Shown: positions 15,913 to 23,455, counted from the first letter of the stretch. The stretch: DNA of 32,721 nucleotides from Paludibacteraceae bacterium (GCA_905234025.1 CAJOFT010000008.1:1-32721); one strand, 5' to 3'. The notes: generated by a model from the letters alone, not told the origin. Program-made: numbers and translations.

Positions 15913-16646
15913 TATTCCAATCCTTTCACATGACTTTTGGCAGCCACAAAATCCTTGAGATAGAAAGGCTCGTGGTACGCTATTTCGTTAGGCTCGGTAC
16001 ATGCTATTCCGTTGGCAACGATTATTCCCGCCAGAGCAGCCATATAGACAGCGTTCGGCATCACCTCCGGCACAAAGTGCACATCGTCTTTCTCCAACAG
16101 TTCTCTGCATTTTGCGGCGCCGTCACCGAAGAAAAAGAGCGGATGGTCGTCCGGCAGTTTTGTATTTCCGTCTATTATCCGTGCTTCTATTTCCCCTATT
16201 AGTTTGACCGGTTGGTTGTTATTCGTTTTGCTCGCAGCACCTTTCCGCAGGAGATAAATGCCGGTATATACTTCCATCCTGCGTGCGTCTATCATCGGCA
16301 TGAGGTAACATTCATCGGGCAGTTGCTGTTCCGCGATAACCGAAAGACAGAGCACATCGGTCGTTCTGATTGGTACAAGCGGCACATTCAGTCCGTAGCA
16401 CAATCCTTTGGCGGTGCTTGTACCGATCCGCAAACCTGTGTAACTGCCCGGCCCGTCGGACAGAGCCACGGCGTCAATGGTTAGGTTCTGCTGTTTGGCA
16501 TCGTCCAACAGCTGCGTGATAAACAGCGGAAGCTGTCTGGCATGGTTGCCGGATTCCTTGTCCATTTGGAAGGAAACGATTTGTCCGTCAGCAACGATAG
16601 CGGCAGAACAGACTTTGGTGCTTGTTTCGATTGCGAGTATTACCAT
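15912..16646 (-). CDS. tsaB: tRNA threonylcarbamoyladenosine biosynthesis protein TsaB
   Basis: A 244-aa protein of the ASKHA fold that forms a scaffold with TsaD and TsaE for t6A37 tRNA modification. The N-terminus MVILAIETSTKVCSAAIV and the motif LSDGPGSYTGLRIGTSTAKG (62-81) identify it. The ATG at 16646 was chosen although the frame is open for another 73 codons upstream. It starts directly at the conserved strand and lies about 12 nt after the predicted transcription start. It is the first gene of an operon with porW. Confidence 0.95.
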   Translation of the reverse strand: MVILAIETSTKVCSAAIVADGQIVSFQMDKESGNHARQLPLFITQLLDDAKQQNLTIDAVALSDGPGSYTGLRIGTSTAKGLCYGLNVPLVPIRTTDVLCLSVIAEQQLPDECYLMPMIDARRMEVYTGIYLLRKGAASKTNNNQPVKLIGEIEARIIDGNTKLPDDHPLFFFGDGAAKCRELLEKDDVHFVPEVMPNAVYMAALAGIIVANGIACTEPNEIAYHEPFYLKDFVAAKSHVKGLE

Positions 16647-16664
16647 GTTGCACAATTCAGCGTG

Positions 16665-16696
16665 CAAAGGTACTGCTTTATTCTGACATATGCAAA
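16665..16696 (-). promoter_or_regulatory. Promoter of the tsaB-porW operon
   Basis: On the minus strand TTTG (16696-16693), 20 nt, then TACCTTTG (16672-16665): a full consensus match. It is divergent from the thioredoxin promoter, and the two -33 boxes are 26 nt apart. Confidence 0.85.
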
Positions 16697-16722
16697 AAAA
16701 ATCGCTGCAAAACCCAAATAAA

Positions 16723-16754
16723 TTTGCACGTGTCATTTTTTTTCTGTACTTTTG
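16723..16754 (+). promoter_or_regulatory. Promoter of the thioredoxin-antiporter-SDR operon
   Basis: TTTG at 16723-16726, 20 nt, then TACTTTTG at 16747-16754: a full match to the Bacteroidetes consensus. The predicted leader to the ATG at 16774 is about 13 nt. Confidence 0.85.
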
Positions 16755-16773
16755 CACGCTAATTTGGAAAATT

Positions 16774-17190
16774 ATGGCTAAAAAACTCATTGTATCCGTA
16801 TTTTTGACGCTCTTTGTAGCAGGAGCTATGGCACAAGGCGTCTCGTATATCACCACGCAGCAGTTCAAAGAGAAAATCTTTGATTATGCGAATGAAAAAG
16901 ACTGGAAATATCTCGGCACAACTCCTTGTGTGGTGGATTTCTACACCACTTGGTGCGGTCCTTGCAAACGCTTGGCGCCGATTATGGAGGAGCTCGCACA
17001 AGAGTACAAAGGCAAAGTCAATTTCTACAAAGCAGATACGGAGCAGGAGCGCGAATTGGCGTACGTGTTCCAGATTTCCAGCATTCCGCAGGTCCTCTAT
17101 GTGCCGAAAGAGGGACAACCTATTCTGCTCAAAGGACTCTATCCAAAAGAGGAAATCATGAAGATTATCGACGAGCATCTTCTCAAATGA
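16774..17190 (+). CDS. Periplasmic thioredoxin-fold protein
   Basis: A 138-aa protein with a signal peptide (MAKKLIVSVFLTLFVAGAMAQ, about 21 residues) followed by a thioredoxin domain. The active-site motif is TTWCGPCKRLAPIMEEL and the cis-proline loop is ISSIPQVLYV. It should catalyse thiol-disulfide exchange in the periplasm; the WCGPC motif is that of reducing thioredoxins, so it needs an electron donor not encoded here. The frame is open further upstream, but the ATG at 16774 gives the signal peptide and suits the promoter. The 3' end runs into an octamer repeat. Confidence 0.9.
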   Translation: MAKKLIVSVFLTLFVAGAMAQGVSYITTQQFKEKIFDYANEKDWKYLGTTPCVVDFYTTWCGPCKRLAPIMEELAQEYKGKVNFYKADTEQERELAYVFQISSIPQVLYVPKEGQPILLKGLYPKEEIMKIIDEHLLK

Positions 17191-17232
17191 AAAAATGGGT
17201 AAATGCGAAAATGAGCAAATGCGAAAATCCTA
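17185..17232 (+). repeat. Octamer tandem repeat (AAATGnnn) between thioredoxin and antiporter genes
   Basis: Six units in a row: AAATGAAA, AAATGGGT, AAATGCGA, AAATGAGC, AAATGCGA, AAATCCTA. The thioredoxin stop codon is in the first unit. The last unit provides the TAA that closes the antiporter frame just before its GTG start. Confidence 0.75.
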
Positions 17233-17239
17233 ACTCTCC

Positions 17240-18868
17240 GTGTCTGTTGAATTTGTCCTGCTGATATTGTCGCTTCTGTTTTTTGCCAGTATTTTTACTG
17301 ACAAAATCGGTTACCGTTTCGGCGTTCCGGCATTGTTGCTGTTTTTGGCGGTCGGAATGTTCTTCGGACCGAATGGGGTAGGAGCTTGGTTCGGTTCTGA
17401 CGGAATCGGCTATATGCTGGATGTGAGCAGCGCGCAGGCTATCGGAACGGTGGCATTGTGTGTGATTCTGTTCTCCGGCGGCTTGGACACGAAGATTGCG
17501 GACATACAGCCCGTCTTTGCGCCCGGAATTACATTGGCTACTGTTGGCGTATTGCTCACCTGTGTTATCTCCGGCGTACTGATATATCTTATTTTCGGCT
17601 GGATGCATGCCATTGCATCCGTGAGCATATGGACAGCGCTCCTTATGGCGGCTACAATGTCCTCCACGGATTCGGCAAGCGTGTTCTCCATTCTGCGTAC
17701 CAACGGACTGAAACTCAAGCATAATCTGCGTCCGTTGTTGGAGTTGGAATCCGGCGCGAACGACCCGATGGCGTATATTCTGACCATCACACTCATCGAA
17801 ATCGTGAAGAACGATTCGATGGAAATAAGCGGATTAGCCATCTTCCAGGATATACTTGTGCAACTCGTCATGGGCGCGGTCATGGGCTTCCTCTTCGGCA
17901 AGTTCATCGTGTGGTTGCTCAACCGCGCAGACCTCAGCAACGAGAGCCTTTACCCGATTATGGTGCTCACGGCATGTATTTTCATTTTTGCTGCCACTTA
18001 CTATCTCAAAGGCAATCCCTATCTCGCGGTATATATCGGCGGACTGATTATCGGAAACAGCAAGTTCACCCGCAAACGCCAGACCAAATCGTTCTTTGAC
18101 GGACTGACGTGGCTCAGCCAGTTGGTGATGTTCCTCATGCTTGGTCTGATGGTGCGGCCGGTGGAACTTTTCAAACCCGAAGTGTGGCTGGCGTCATTCA
18201 TCATCTCGATTGTCATGGTGGTGTTCTCGCGGCCGTTCAGTGTCATGCTCTGCCTGCTGCCGTTCAAGCAGTTCAAGCAGGCGGACAGGCTGTTTGTCAG
18301 TTGGGTGGGGTTAAAAGGAGCCGTGCCGATTATCTTCGCAATCCTGTGCATGGCAAACGGCTTGCCGCATGCAGATATCGTGTTCAATGTGGTGTTCACA
18401 TGTACGATTGTTTCGCTCCTTGTGCAAGGCACAACGCTCAGCGCGATGGCGCGCAAGCTCAAATTGGTGCAGGCGGGAGACCCGAAAAAGAACAGACTCC
18501 AGTACTTCGACCTTGACCTGCCGGAGGAAATCGAATCCTCTGCCCGCGAACGGATAGTGGATGAAGCACTGATCCGGAACGGCTGCAAACTCAGGGAGAT
18601 TGCCATTCCCGAACATACACTGGTGATTATGGTCCGCCGCGAAGACACGTTCTTTGTGCCCAAGGGCGACACCGAACTGCAACTCAATGATGTACTGCTT
18701 GTCATTTCGGACAACAATGCTGAGAAAGTCGTGCAGGACCTTGAAGATGAAGAGTCTGAAATCCTTATGCACTGGTGGATGGACTTCACACGCCACACAG
18801 GACGTTTTATCAAAGTCCGCTGGCGCAAACTCATCGAAGATCAGAAAAAACGAAAAAAAACAATATGA
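17240..18868 (+). CDS. CPA1-family potassium/proton antiporter with RCK_C domain
   Basis: A 542-aa membrane protein with about 12 helices over residues 3-390. A TrkA_C/RCK_C-type regulatory domain follows (about 430-505, ending in LNDVLLVISD), then a charged C-terminal tail. The transport-site motifs SSTDSASVFSILR (141-153) and ELESGANDPMAY (168-179) place it near NhaP2/CvrA, which exchange K+ (or Na+) for H+; the ion is inferred. An in-frame TAA at 17231-17233 means translation must begin at the GTG at 17240, since no ATG precedes the first helix. Its TGA overlaps the SDR start in an ATGA (18865-18868). Confidence 0.88.
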   Translation: MSVEFVLLILSLLFFASIFTDKIGYRFGVPALLLFLAVGMFFGPNGVGAWFGSDGIGYMLDVSSAQAIGTVALCVILFSGGLDTKIADIQPVFAPGITLATVGVLLTCVISGVLIYLIFGWMHAIASVSIWTALLMAATMSSTDSASVFSILRTNGLKLKHNLRPLLELESGANDPMAYILTITLIEIVKNDSMEISGLAIFQDILVQLVMGAVMGFLFGKFIVWLLNRADLSNESLYPIMVLTACIFIFAATYYLKGNPYLAVYIGGLIIGNSKFTRKRQTKSFFDGLTWLSQLVMFLMLGLMVRPVELFKPEVWLASFIISIVMVVFSRPFSVMLCLLPFKQFKQADRLFVSWVGLKGAVPIIFAILCMANGLPHADIVFNVVFTCTIVSLLVQGTTLSAMARKLKLVQAGDPKKNRLQYFDLDLPEEIESSARERIVDEALIRNGCKLREIAIPEHTLVIMVRREDTFFVPKGDTELQLNDVLLVISDNNAEKVVQDLEDEESEILMHWWMDFTRHTGRFIKVRWRKLIEDQKKRKKTI

Positions 18869-20475
18869 AAACGGTAGTTTTCTTAACCGGTGCGACCGGC
18901 ACGATGGGCTGGGCGGGTGTGCAGGAGATTCTGCGCTTCCCCGACAGATATACGTTGCGCGTGCTGGCGCGTCCGTCGCAGAAGAACAAGCAGAAACTCA
19001 CACCTTATATCAATGCCTTTGCGGAGGATACATTCCAGGTTGTTTGGGGCGACCTCACGTCCTATGACGATGTGCTCAAAGGTGTTACGGGGGCGGACAT
19101 CGTGCTGCATGTCGGCGGCATGGTTTCACCGCAGGCGGATTATCGTCCCAAAGCGACCCGCAAGACCAATCTCGCAGCCGCAACATACGTCCGGGACGCT
19201 GTGCTTGCGCAACCTGCGGACAAACAGCCGAAAGTGGTCTATGTCGGCTCTGTAGCGCAAATGGGCGACCGCCGCGAACCGCTTCACTGGGGACGCGCAG
19301 GCGACCCGATATGTGTTAGCGCCTATGACCACTACGGGCTCACCAAAGCATGGGCGGAACGTATCATCACCGACTCCGGCATCAAGAATTGGGTCTCGCT
19401 CCGTCAGTCAGGTATTCTCTATCCCGCAATTCTCAAAAACTATGACCCGATCATGTTCCATGTGCCTGTGCGTGGCGTGCTGGAGTGGGCGACAGTGGAG
19501 GACAGCGGACGGCTCCTGGAACGCATCTGCCGACCGACCGTGCCTGCGGAGTTCTGGAAGAACTATTATAACATCGGGTCAGGCGAACAGTACCGCATCT
19601 CGAACTATGAGTTTGAGTGCCTGCTGTTGGACGCTATCGGCTGCCCGAGACCCGAAAAGATATTCAATGCCAACTGGTTCACCACGCGCAATTTCCACGG
19701 TATGTGGTATCTGGACAGCGACAAACTGGAGGACTTCCTGCACTTCCGTGCCAACGTGCCCATTAAGGATTATTTCCGCCAATTGGCGAAGTCAGACACG
19801 GTGCCGTGGGGCATCAAGTTCGCATCCAAGACCCACATAGCGAAACTCGTGCCGCATATGGTCAAACTCGCAATGCGAAAGATGGCTAACTCCGAGGAGC
19901 ATGGTACGCAACGCTGGATAAAAGACCTGAACGCACAGGACGAATCCCGCAGGAAGAAAGCTGCACTGCGTGTGGCAGCCTATTACGGATCCTATGAAGC
20001 ATACAAGGCTATTCCCGATTGGAAGCATATGGATCTCTCGCATAACAGCAGCAAAGCGGTCATTATGAACCACGGCTATGACGAATCCAAATCGCTCTCC
20101 GAACTGACGCTTGCAGACATGCAGAAAGCTGCAGAGTTCCGCGGCGGCAAGTGCCTCGGTCTAACTTCCAACAGCGCCAGCGGTCTCACTTCCAACAGTC
20201 CGAAGGACGGTCACTTGTTGGACGCGCAACTCGTTTGGCAATGTGCCCAAGGGCACACCTTCAAGGCTTCGCCGCGGCTCATCCTGCTTGGTGGGCACTG
20301 GTGTCCCGACTGCTTCCCGTGGCCTTATGCCGACACGGATAAACCGGTGAACCCATGGAACTGGGACGCCGAAGCCAAGCGCAATCCGTTCTTTGCACAA
20401 CTCTGGAGTCCGCTTCACGATGTCAGTGAAAACAATACCTACGGACCCGAAATATTTGACGGTTGGGAGAAATAA
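18865..20475 (+). CDS. NAD-dependent epimerase/dehydratase (extended SDR) with zinc-ribbon-like tail
   Basis: A 536-aa protein. The N-terminal Rossmann domain has the nucleotide motif TGATGTMG (8-15) and the catalytic YGLTK (Y157, K161), as in extended short-chain dehydrogenases acting on sugar or steroid-like substrates; the substrate is unknown. A C-terminal extension contains C460, H464, C480 and C483 in QCAQGHTF and HWCPDC, a likely zinc site. Residues 432-447 (GLTSNSAS then GLTSNSPK) are a tandem duplication inside this extension. The ATG at 18865 was chosen because it overlaps the antiporter stop and begins at the Rossmann strand; an in-frame ATG 90 nt upstream lies inside the antiporter gene. 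Only 3 nt separate its stop from that of the convergent helicase gene. Confidence 0.88.
   Translation: MKTVVFLTGATGTMGWAGVQEILRFPDRYTLRVLARPSQKNKQKLTPYINAFAEDTFQVVWGDLTSYDDVLKGVTGADIVLHVGGMVSPQADYRPKATRKTNLAAATYVRDAVLAQPADKQPKVVYVGSVAQMGDRREPLHWGRAGDPICVSAYDHYGLTKAWAERIITDSGIKNWVSLRQSGILYPAILKNYDPIMFHVPVRGVLEWATVEDSGRLLERICRPTVPAEFWKNYYNIGSGEQYRISNYEFECLLLDAIGCPRPEKIFNANWFTTRNFHGMWYLDSDKLEDFLHFRANVPIKDYFRQLAKSDTVPWGIKFASKTHIAKLVPHMVKLAMRKMANSEEHGTQRWIKDLNAQDESRRKKAALRVAAYYGSYEAYKAIPDWKHMDLSHNSSKAVIMNHGYDESKSLSELTLADMQKAAEFRGGKCLGLTSNSASGLTSNSPKDGHLLDAQLVWQCAQGHTFKASPRLILLGGHWCPDCFPWPYADTDKPVNPWNWDAEAKRNPFFAQLWSPLHDVSENNTYGPEIFDGWEK
20158..20205 (+). repeat. In-frame tandem 24-nt repeat inside the SDR gene
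   Basis: Two 24-nt units (20158-20181, 20182-20205) both begin GGTCT and share ACTTCCAACAG; 17 of their first 18 bases or nearly so are identical. The second unit aligns without gaps to the second repeat unit in trxB (GGTC, then AC and TCCAACA). The encoded motif SG-x-TSN is also shared. Confidence 0.75.
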
Positions 20476-20478
20476 GCC

Positions 20479-21729
20479 TTATTGTTTGGGCTTTTGTGAC
20501 GGACGGCGGTGGAAGAATTTCCGCCGCTGTTTCTTTGGTGCGCCTTTTTGTGGCTGCGGCGTATCAGGAGCGGGAGCTTCGCCCAATTCGGCTGGAAGTG
20601 GCAGACGCTCAATGTGCTTCTTGAGGAAAGACTCAATCTTGCGGAAGAAACGCCGGTCTTCAACGCTGACAAGCGTCACGGCGGCACCTATATTTTCTGC
20701 ACGCGCGGTACGCCCGATACGGTGTACGTAGTCCTCCGCGTCACGCGGCACGTCGTAATTGATGACCAACGGAATATCATCCACATCAATGCCGCGGGCG
20801 ACAATGTCCGTCGCAACGAGTACGTCTAATTTGCCATTGCGGAAGTCCAACATCACCTCGTCGCGCTCTTTCTGCTCCAAATCCGAGTGCATCGCGCGTG
20901 CGTTGATGCCTTTGAGACGCAAGGATTGGGTCAGGTCTTTGACGCGCTGCTTCTTGCCGACAAAAACAATGACTTTCTTGAGTGCCGTCTGGGACTGGGA
21001 CGCAAAATGTGCCAGCAGATGCTGCACCATCGCCGTCTTTTGCCCCTCATACAAATCCACAGCCATTTGGTGAATGGCTTCCGGCGGACGGGAAACCGCA
21101 ATCTGCACCTCGACAGGGTTGTGCATGATCGCTTTTGCCATCTTGCGGATGTCCGCAGGCATGGTTGCCGAGAACATAATCTTCTGGCAGTTTGCAGGCA
21201 GACGTTTGTATATCGACATGATATCGTCGTAGAACCCCATGTCAAGCATACGGTCAGCTTCGTCAAGAATAAAATATTTGACGCCGGAGAAATCCGGATC
21301 GTAGATGTTGATGAGACTGAGCAGGCGTCCGGGAGTGGCGATAACGATGTCCGCACCTTTGGTAATGCCGGAGGTCTGGTTGCCCCAGGCTCCGCCGTCA
21401 TTGCCGCCATACACAGCTACGGACGAGAACGGTACATAGTAGCCGAATCCTTCCATCTGCTGGTCAATCTGCTGGGCTAATTCGCGGGTCGGCGCCATAA
21501 TGATGGCGTTCAGTTTGTCGGGGTCGTGGTCGTCGTAGGCAAGGTTCGTGAGCAAGGGTAGGATATACGCAGCCGTTTTGCCGGTGCCGGTCTGGGCACA
21601 GGAAATGACATCATGACCGTCCAAAATGACAGGAATAGTTTTCTCTTGCACCGGGGTACACTCGTCAAAGTGCATGTCCCACAGGGCATCCAGCACATCA
21701 TCGGAAAGGGGTAGCTCGTCGAAATACAT
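20479..21729 (-). CDS. DEAD-box ATP-dependent RNA helicase (RhlE-like)
   Basis: A 416-aa helicase that unwinds RNA structures, for instance in ribosome assembly or RNA decay. It has the Q motif (CTPVQEKTIP, 24-33), motif I AQTGTGKT (45-52), PTRELAQQ (80-87), TPGR (132-135), DEAD (156-159), SAT (187-189), a C-terminal domain with HRIGRTAR (motif VI) and a basic tail (KKQRRKFFHRRPSQKPKQ). The short length and the tail suit the RhlE group. It begins 3 nt after the methyltransferase stop and is probably cotranscribed with it. Confidence 0.94.
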   Translation of the reverse strand: MYFDELPLSDDVLDALWDMHFDECTPVQEKTIPVILDGHDVISCAQTGTGKTAAYILPLLTNLAYDDHDPDKLNAIIMAPTRELAQQIDQQMEGFGYYVPFSSVAVYGGNDGGAWGNQTSGITKGADIVIATPGRLLSLINIYDPDFSGVKYFILDEADRMLDMGFYDDIMSIYKRLPANCQKIMFSATMPADIRKMAKAIMHNPVEVQIAVSRPPEAIHQMAVDLYEGQKTAMVQHLLAHFASQSQTALKKVIVFVGKKQRVKDLTQSLRLKGINARAMHSDLEQKERDEVMLDFRNGKLDVLVATDIVARGIDVDDIPLVINYDVPRDAEDYVHRIGRTARAENIGAAVTLVSVEDRRFFRKIESFLKKHIERLPLPAELGEAPAPDTPQPQKGAPKKQRRKFFHRRPSQKPKQ

Positions 21730-21732
21730 GGG

Positions 21733-23070
21733 TTATAAATTCCTTATCCGCCACTCGTTGGGATATTGGTTGTTCAGCCGGTTGCCGACATTCTTCGCGA
21801 AGCCGATAGGCACGTCCTCATATGTCAGCAGAATCGTTCCCATCGGCACGTTTTCCGGCACTAAAGTCTCTGTTCGCAGGTAGCTCAACGCCTGCTCGCG
21901 TTGCAAGTCCACCCTGTGGAACGCCTCGCGCTTGAGGTCTTTGACCATACTGAGGCTATGCTGCGGTACGACACCTTTGCCGCGTTCCTCACCGATTCCG
22001 AAACCGGTCAGTACGCAGGTCATGTTCGTGCACAGACTGTCAATCAGTGCCTTGTGCTTCATAGGGTAGGCGGTCATGAAGCGGTCGTTCTGCCGTATCG
22101 CCCATGCTTCGGGGTGCTGCACCCACGTCCGCATGACTTTCTCATATTCAGGATTGCAGAACGTCGGACGTTTCGGCTCTTTGATCTTATATGGTGCGAA
22201 CGGTTCGAGGTTCTTGCGGAACGCACAGATATAGAACCCTTCGCCTTTGACTTTGTGCGGGTAGAAATGGTAGCCCGGGAAACCTTCCTCAATGCCCCAG
22301 GACGGCTCGTAATGCAATGGCAGCACCTCCGCACCCAGACATTCCGCTATCCATTGGGCGTTCTCTTCGTCCTCTTCGCGGTTGAACGTGCACGTCGAAT
22401 AAATCAGCACACCGCCCGGCTTCAGCGCTTCCCAGACGTTCATCAAGATACTGCGTTGCCGTTCAGCGCACATCTTCACGTTCTTTAGGCTCCATTCTTT
22501 GCGGGATTCGGGGTCTTTGCGGAACATCCCTTCGCCCGAACACGGCGCGTCAACCAATATGCAGTCGAACAGGTTCATGCAATGCTCGCCGAAATCTTCT
22601 GCGGGGTTGTGTGTGACTACCGTATTGCCGTTGCCCCATTTCTGGATGTTTTCGCTCAGAATGAACAGCCGCTGCCGCACGACTTCGTTGCTGACCAACA
22701 GACCTGCGTCTCCCAGATGCTGGCTGATAAGCGTGGATTTGCCGCCGGGAGCCGCGCACAGGTCTAATACAATGCTTTCGGGGGACACATACTGGTCCAA
22801 AGCCTGTTGTACGAACATCGAACTGGCTTCCTGCACGTAGTAGCAACCGGCATGGAACAGCGGGTCGGTAGTGAAAGAAATGCGTTCCGTCAGGTAGTAG
22901 CCGTCGATATGCCACGGCACCTCTTCGGTGTCGCACGGGAAGGTCAGGACGTCCTTTTTGTCGTTCAGCCGGATGGATGTCACCGGCTCTGTTTCCAGGG
23001 CACGGAACAATTGTTCGGCTTCACTGCCCAACTCCTGACGCATACTATCCAAAAACTCCAACGGAAGCAT
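21733..23070 (-). CDS. RsmF-like rRNA cytosine-C5 methyltransferase (NOL1/NOP2/Sun family)
   Basis: A 445-aa S-adenosylmethionine-dependent RNA m5C methyltransferase. The SAM site LDLCAAPGGKST (102-113), motif IV VDAPCSGEGMFRKDP (173-187, C177) and the catalytic STCTFNREEDE (225-235, C227) are all present. A C-terminal region of about 150 residues resembles the RNA-binding part of RsmF/YebU. The ATG at 23070 was chosen over an upstream in-frame start at 23154, because the predicted promoter lies between them. It is the first gene of an operon with the helicase. The exact rRNA or tRNA target is not determined. Confidence 0.92.
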   Translation of the reverse strand: MLPLEFLDSMRQELGSEAEQLFRALETEPVTSIRLNDKKDVLTFPCDTEEVPWHIDGYYLTERISFTTDPLFHAGCYYVQEASSMFVQQALDQYVSPESIVLDLCAAPGGKSTLISQHLGDAGLLVSNEVVRQRLFILSENIQKWGNGNTVVTHNPAEDFGEHCMNLFDCILVDAPCSGEGMFRKDPESRKEWSLKNVKMCAERQRSILMNVWEALKPGGVLIYSTCTFNREEDEENAQWIAECLGAEVLPLHYEPSWGIEEGFPGYHFYPHKVKGEGFYICAFRKNLEPFAPYKIKEPKRPTFCNPEYEKVMRTWVQHPEAWAIRQNDRFMTAYPMKHKALIDSLCTNMTCVLTGFGIGEERGKGVVPQHSLSMVKDLKREAFHRVDLQREQALSYLRTETLVPENVPMGTILLTYEDVPIGFAKNVGNRLNNQYPNEWRIRNL

Positions 23071-23109
23071 TTTTACTGTACTTTTTCTCGCTTTTTCAAA
23101 TTCAAGCCG

Positions 23110-23141
23110 CAAAATTACTACAAAAATTTTGATTACGCAAA
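23110..23141 (-). promoter_or_regulatory. Promoter of the methyltransferase-helicase operon
   Basis: On the minus strand TTTG (23141-23138), 20 nt, then TAATTTTG (23117-23110): a full consensus match. Its -33 box is also the end of the T-tract of the terminator just upstream. Confidence 0.85.
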
Positions 23142-23167
23142 AAAAATCGCACATTTCCGTGCGATTT
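23138..23167 (-). terminator. Intrinsic terminator directly before the methyltransferase promoter
   Basis: AAATCGCAC (23144-23152) and GTGCGATTT (23159-23167) form a perfect 9-bp stem with a 6-nt loop. On the minus strand it is followed by a run of eight T. On the plus strand it is followed by CCTTTTT, so it might also act there, but no plus-strand gene precedes it. Confidence 0.75.
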
Positions 23168-23223
23168 CCTTTTTACCTGCCCAAAATATCCTATTGTCAA
23201 TTAAAAACTCACCCTGCCAATTC

Positions 23224-23278
23224 CCGTAGCATCTCGGGACTTCACTGGGACTTCTCCAAGACTTCTCCGGCATTTTCC
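23224..23278. repeat. 11-nt degenerate tandem repeat
   Basis: Units on the plus strand are CCGTAGCATCT, CGGGACTTCAC, TGGGACTTCTC, CAAGACTTCTC and CGGCATTTTCC. The central three share GACTTC-C at the same positions. They resemble CGGGTTTCTCT and CAGGCTTCTCT of the lolA-trxB spacer repeat at 3553-3618 and have the same period. Confidence 0.6.
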
Positions 23279-23312
23279 TTGTTTTGGGAATAACTCATCT
23301 TTTTATTCGCCA

Positions 23313-23344
23313 TAAAAGTACTACATTTTTTTGAATTATACAAA
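23313..23344 (-). promoter_or_regulatory. Promoter-like sequence for a possible short transcript
   Basis: On the minus strand TTTG (23344-23341), 20 nt, then TACTTTTA (23320-23313), one mismatch from TAnnTTTG. The predicted transcript would start near 23306 and end at the terminator at 23138-23167, giving roughly 160 nt. Confidence 0.45.
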
Positions 23345-23347
23345 TTA

Positions 23348-23382
23348 AATTATTCAATTTCAATAATTTATTTTGAATAATT
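23348..23382. repeat. 10-bp perfect inverted repeat upstream of the promoter-like sequence
   Basis: AATTATTCAA (23348-23357) and TTGAATAATT (23373-23382) are separated by 15 nt and lie just upstream of the -33 box at 23341-23344. An operator is possible, but the segment is so AT-rich that chance is a real alternative. Confidence 0.4.
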
Positions 23383-23406
23383 GCATTTTTATGGTTTTAC
23401 CTCCCC

Positions 23407-23445
23407 ACAAAAAGAGTGCAGTTCTGCTTAAAAACTGCACTCTTT
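23407..23445 (-). terminator. Strong intrinsic terminator of the T9SS-cargo operon
   Basis: AAAGAGTGCAGTT (23411-23423) and AACTGCACTCTTT (23433-23445) form a perfect 13-bp stem with a 9-nt loop. On the minus strand the stem ends in a run of five T before GTGGGG. It lies about 120 nt after the stop of the 862-aa gene, beyond the 24-nt tandem repeat. Confidence 0.85.
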
Positions 23446-23455
23446 CATGAATCTA

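Noticed and set aside
16647-16868. N-terminal extension of tsaB by 73 residues
   Set aside because: It would cover the divergent promoters and part of the thioredoxin gene; the conserved N-terminus begins at the ATG at 16646.
18775-18864. Upstream in-frame ATG of the SDR gene
   Set aside because: It lies within the antiporter C-terminus, and the added residues precede the Rossmann strand; the ATGA overlap at 18865 is the natural start.
20473-20481. Palindrome AATAAG-C-CTTATT as a bidirectional terminator
   Set aside because: The arms are only 6 bp of mostly A/T and no T-run follows; it arises from two facing TAA stops.
23071-23154. Upstream start of the methyltransferase adding 28 residues
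   Set aside because: The promoter and predicted transcription start lie within this segment, and the added residues do not fit the family.
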